21,369 bases of DNA from positions 1-21,369 of the IMG/VR virus record IMGVR_UViG_3300028837_000860; one strand, written 5' to 3'. Numbering within the stretch: position 1 is the first letter of the stretch; each line of letters opens with the position of its first letter. This document shows positions 20,088 through 21,369 of this stretch, piece by piece. A program made the translations under genes and the position numbers. Below the pieces are notes generated by a model. That model was not told the origin of the DNA, searched no databases, and saw nothing but the letters and a program-made list of their open reading frames with translations. This stretch comes from a virus.

Positions 20088-20841
20088 TTAAGCGATTGCC
20101 CTTCCTCACCGCCTCCCGCGCCTCTCGATCTTCCTTTATAGATTCAAGAAGGGTTTTTTCTTCTGGAAGTTCACCGTCAAAATAACCTTGATTGATCCAG
20201 GTGCTCAAGTTTGGGGATACTCCCCGCTGCCATTGCTCAGTTGCTTTGTATGCTTCGAGTTTTTTGGTCCACCCGTCAATCTCAAGCGAATCAATATCAA
20301 ATTTATTCATAGCCTTATATGCAGCGTCTTTTCCACCTTTGGGGTGAACAGCCCACAAGCGCTCAAACAAAGCCGGGTACTCCCGGCGCACCCTTTTCTT
20401 TCTTCTTGGAAGTGTAGGTGCTAATGGAGTGGAAGTGGAGGTGGAGGTGGAGGCTATCGTTTTGCCATCCTGTTTGCTATCTTGTTTGCCACTGGCAATC
20501 GCATTGGCAATCGCAGTGCGTTTGCCATATCGCGCCTCGGCTCCCCTTTTCCCAGCCGCACTACGCTTAGCTATGTATTGGTCTCGTTCGATCCTAATCT
20601 CTTCCAGCCTTGGATTGCGTCTCCTGCCGTCATTGCCTAGTGGAAATTTAAATTCCAGCGTTCCCCATAAATCACTATCAAATCGAATTGTTTGAATCAT
20701 CGCTGGATTACTGGGTATTGAGCCTTTTTCCCATTGGTGTATTAGATAGCGGAGATATTTTCCAACTTCTGCATCTGTCATTTCCCCTGTTGATACCATA
20801 AAATCGCGGTAGTAAAAAGGGAAATACGGTTCCTTTGACAT
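20080..20841 (-). CDS. DUF1376-type replication protein (253 aa)
   Basis: Residues 5-45 (YFPFYYRDFMVSTGEMTDAE, then GKYLRYLIHQWEKGSIP) match the start of DUF1376/YdaU-type phage proteins, winged-helix proteins linked to replication initiation. A disordered linker carries an (ST)n run near residues 131-138, coded by a GGAGGT-like short tandem repeat at 20429-20452. The C-terminal block (ALFERLWAVHPKGGKDAAYK ... PNLSTWINQGYF) is the common 'FW-YPKK-K-A ... STWLN' domain of such proteins. ATG at 20839-20841. It probably binds the origin and helps load a helicase. Confidence 0.8.
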   Translation of the reverse strand: MSKEPYFPFYYRDFMVSTGEMTDAEVGKYLRYLIHQWEKGSIPSNPAMIQTIRFDSDLWGTLEFKFPLGNDGRRRNPRLEEIRIERDQYIAKRSAAGKRGAEARYGKRTAIANAIASGKQDSKQDGKTIASTSTSTSTPLAPTLPRRKKRVRREYPALFERLWAVHPKGGKDAAYKAMNKFDIDSLEIDGWTKKLEAYKATEQWQRGVSPNLSTWINQGYFDGELPEEKTLLESIKEDREAREAVRKGNRLNE

Positions 20842-20845
20842 TTAC

Positions 20846-20923
20846 TTAATTCCCAAAAAGACCCAACCACAGGCACAGGAAGATCGCCAGGAGTAGCAAG
20901 TAAGGCCAGGGCTTAGTGCTCAT
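20846..20923 (-). CDS. 25-residue membrane peptide
   Basis: MSTKPWPY followed by one hydrophobic span (LLLLAIFLCLWLGLF) and GN. The ATG overlaps the TGA of the methyltransferase (ATGA), and the stop lies 4 bases before the replication gene, so it sits neatly in the operon. Single-span peptides of this size occur in phages as lysis or host-interaction factors. It is too short for certainty. Confidence 0.5.
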   Translation of the reverse strand: MSTKPWPYLLLLAIFLCLWLGLFGN

Positions 20924-21369
20924 GGCAGTAATTCTTCCTGGGTGGAGGCTTGTCTCTGAGCCTCGAATAACTGTCCTTGCCGTTCCGCTTGGGCTATCCG
21001 TTTACAGGCTATGTCAAAGGAATGCTCTTCAATTTCAATTCCGACACTTTGGAATCCCTCAAGCGGCGCTGCGATTAGGGTCGATCCACTGCCCATAAAC
21101 GGATCAAGTACGATTCCATTGGGTGGAGTAATCAGGCGACAGAGATAACGCATAAGTGCAATGGGTTTTACGGTCGGGTGGTCATTGCCCTTGCCCCGCT
21201 CTGCTCTGCTGGCCTTAGCACAATAGAAAAAGCGGGCGGCAGAACCGGAGTCTATGTATTCTGGCGCTTCTTTTCCTCTTGTAAATGGCGTGTTCACAAC
21301 ATCCTGCTGGACTCTATCGGATTTGACCCGTTTACCTGTTGTGCTAGATTGTGGAAACAACCCCATCAC
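20920..21369 (-). CDS. DNA methyltransferase, beta-class, C-terminal part
   Basis: Cut by the right edge. Residues visible: CAKASRAERGKGNDHPTVKP, then IALMRYLCRLITPPNG and IVLDPFMGSGSTLIAA (AdoMet motif I, FxGxG), then SVGIEIEEHSFDIACKRI. This order, with the catalytic (D/S)PP(Y/W) motif expected further upstream beyond the window, is that of beta-class N4-cytosine or N6-adenine methyltransferases. It heads the leftward replication operon as seen here and probably protects phage DNA. Confidence 0.9.
   Translation of the reverse strand: MMGLFPQSSTTGKRVKSDRVQQDVVNTPFTRGKEAPEYIDSGSAARFFYCAKASRAERGKGNDHPTVKPIALMRYLCRLITPPNGIVLDPFMGSGSTLIAAPLEGFQSVGIEIEEHSFDIACKRIAQAERQGQLFEAQRQASTQEELLP

Noticed and set aside
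1-21369. CRISPR array, insertion sequence, integrase or attachment site
   Set aside because: No regularly spaced repeats, transposase or integrase motifs seen on either strand.

Overview
This window is part of an uncultivated tailed-phage genome or prophage (Caudoviricetes, head-tail type). The evidence is an HK97-type head module (terminase large subunit, portal, scaffold, major capsid protein), a DUF1376-type replication protein, compact operons of small overlapping genes with AGGAGG-like ribosome binding sites, and no ribosomal or metabolic housekeeping genes. The host cannot be fixed. The strong purine-rich ribosome binding sites and a Cse60-like small protein lean towards a Gram-positive host, but this is weak evidence.

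Layout. Positions 1-6211, minus strand: portal, scaffold, capsid protein, a probable head decoration protein and three unknown genes. Positions 6212-7210: a poorly coding stretch, a tRNA-Tyr-like gene and one isolated plus-strand gene. Positions 7242-12620, minus strand: a run of small genes, a probable TerS, two frame-interrupted genes, a tRNA-like fold and TerL. Positions 12740-13330: a gene-free block with many nested hairpins, read here as a large structured RNA on the plus strand, lying just upstream of an MT-A70-type adenine methyltransferase (13340-13987) that ends at a strong terminator. Positions 14132-15142: about 1 kb without a gene, holding iteron-like repeats and inverted repeats. 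Positions 15143-17831, plus strand: a LIM-like zinc-finger/amidoligase fusion, a class II glutamine amidotransferase and three small genes. Positions 17795-21369, minus strand: the early or replication side, with a truncated beta-class DNA methyltransferase, a 25-residue membrane peptide, the DUF1376 protein and a chain of Cys-rich small proteins including one of the DUF551 type.

Points that stand out: (1) the roughly 580-nt candidate ornate RNA; (2) a 29-bp perfect inverted repeat linking that RNA to the portal leader 7 kb away; (3) the amidoligase plus amidotransferase pair, a predicted peptide- or protein-modifying system; (4) genes whose best start is ATA, ATC or ATT; (5) at least three one-base frame breaks, which may be sequence errors or real; (6) an unusually high number of paired-cysteine mini-proteins. 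All calls come from reading the sequence alone; no database search was done.
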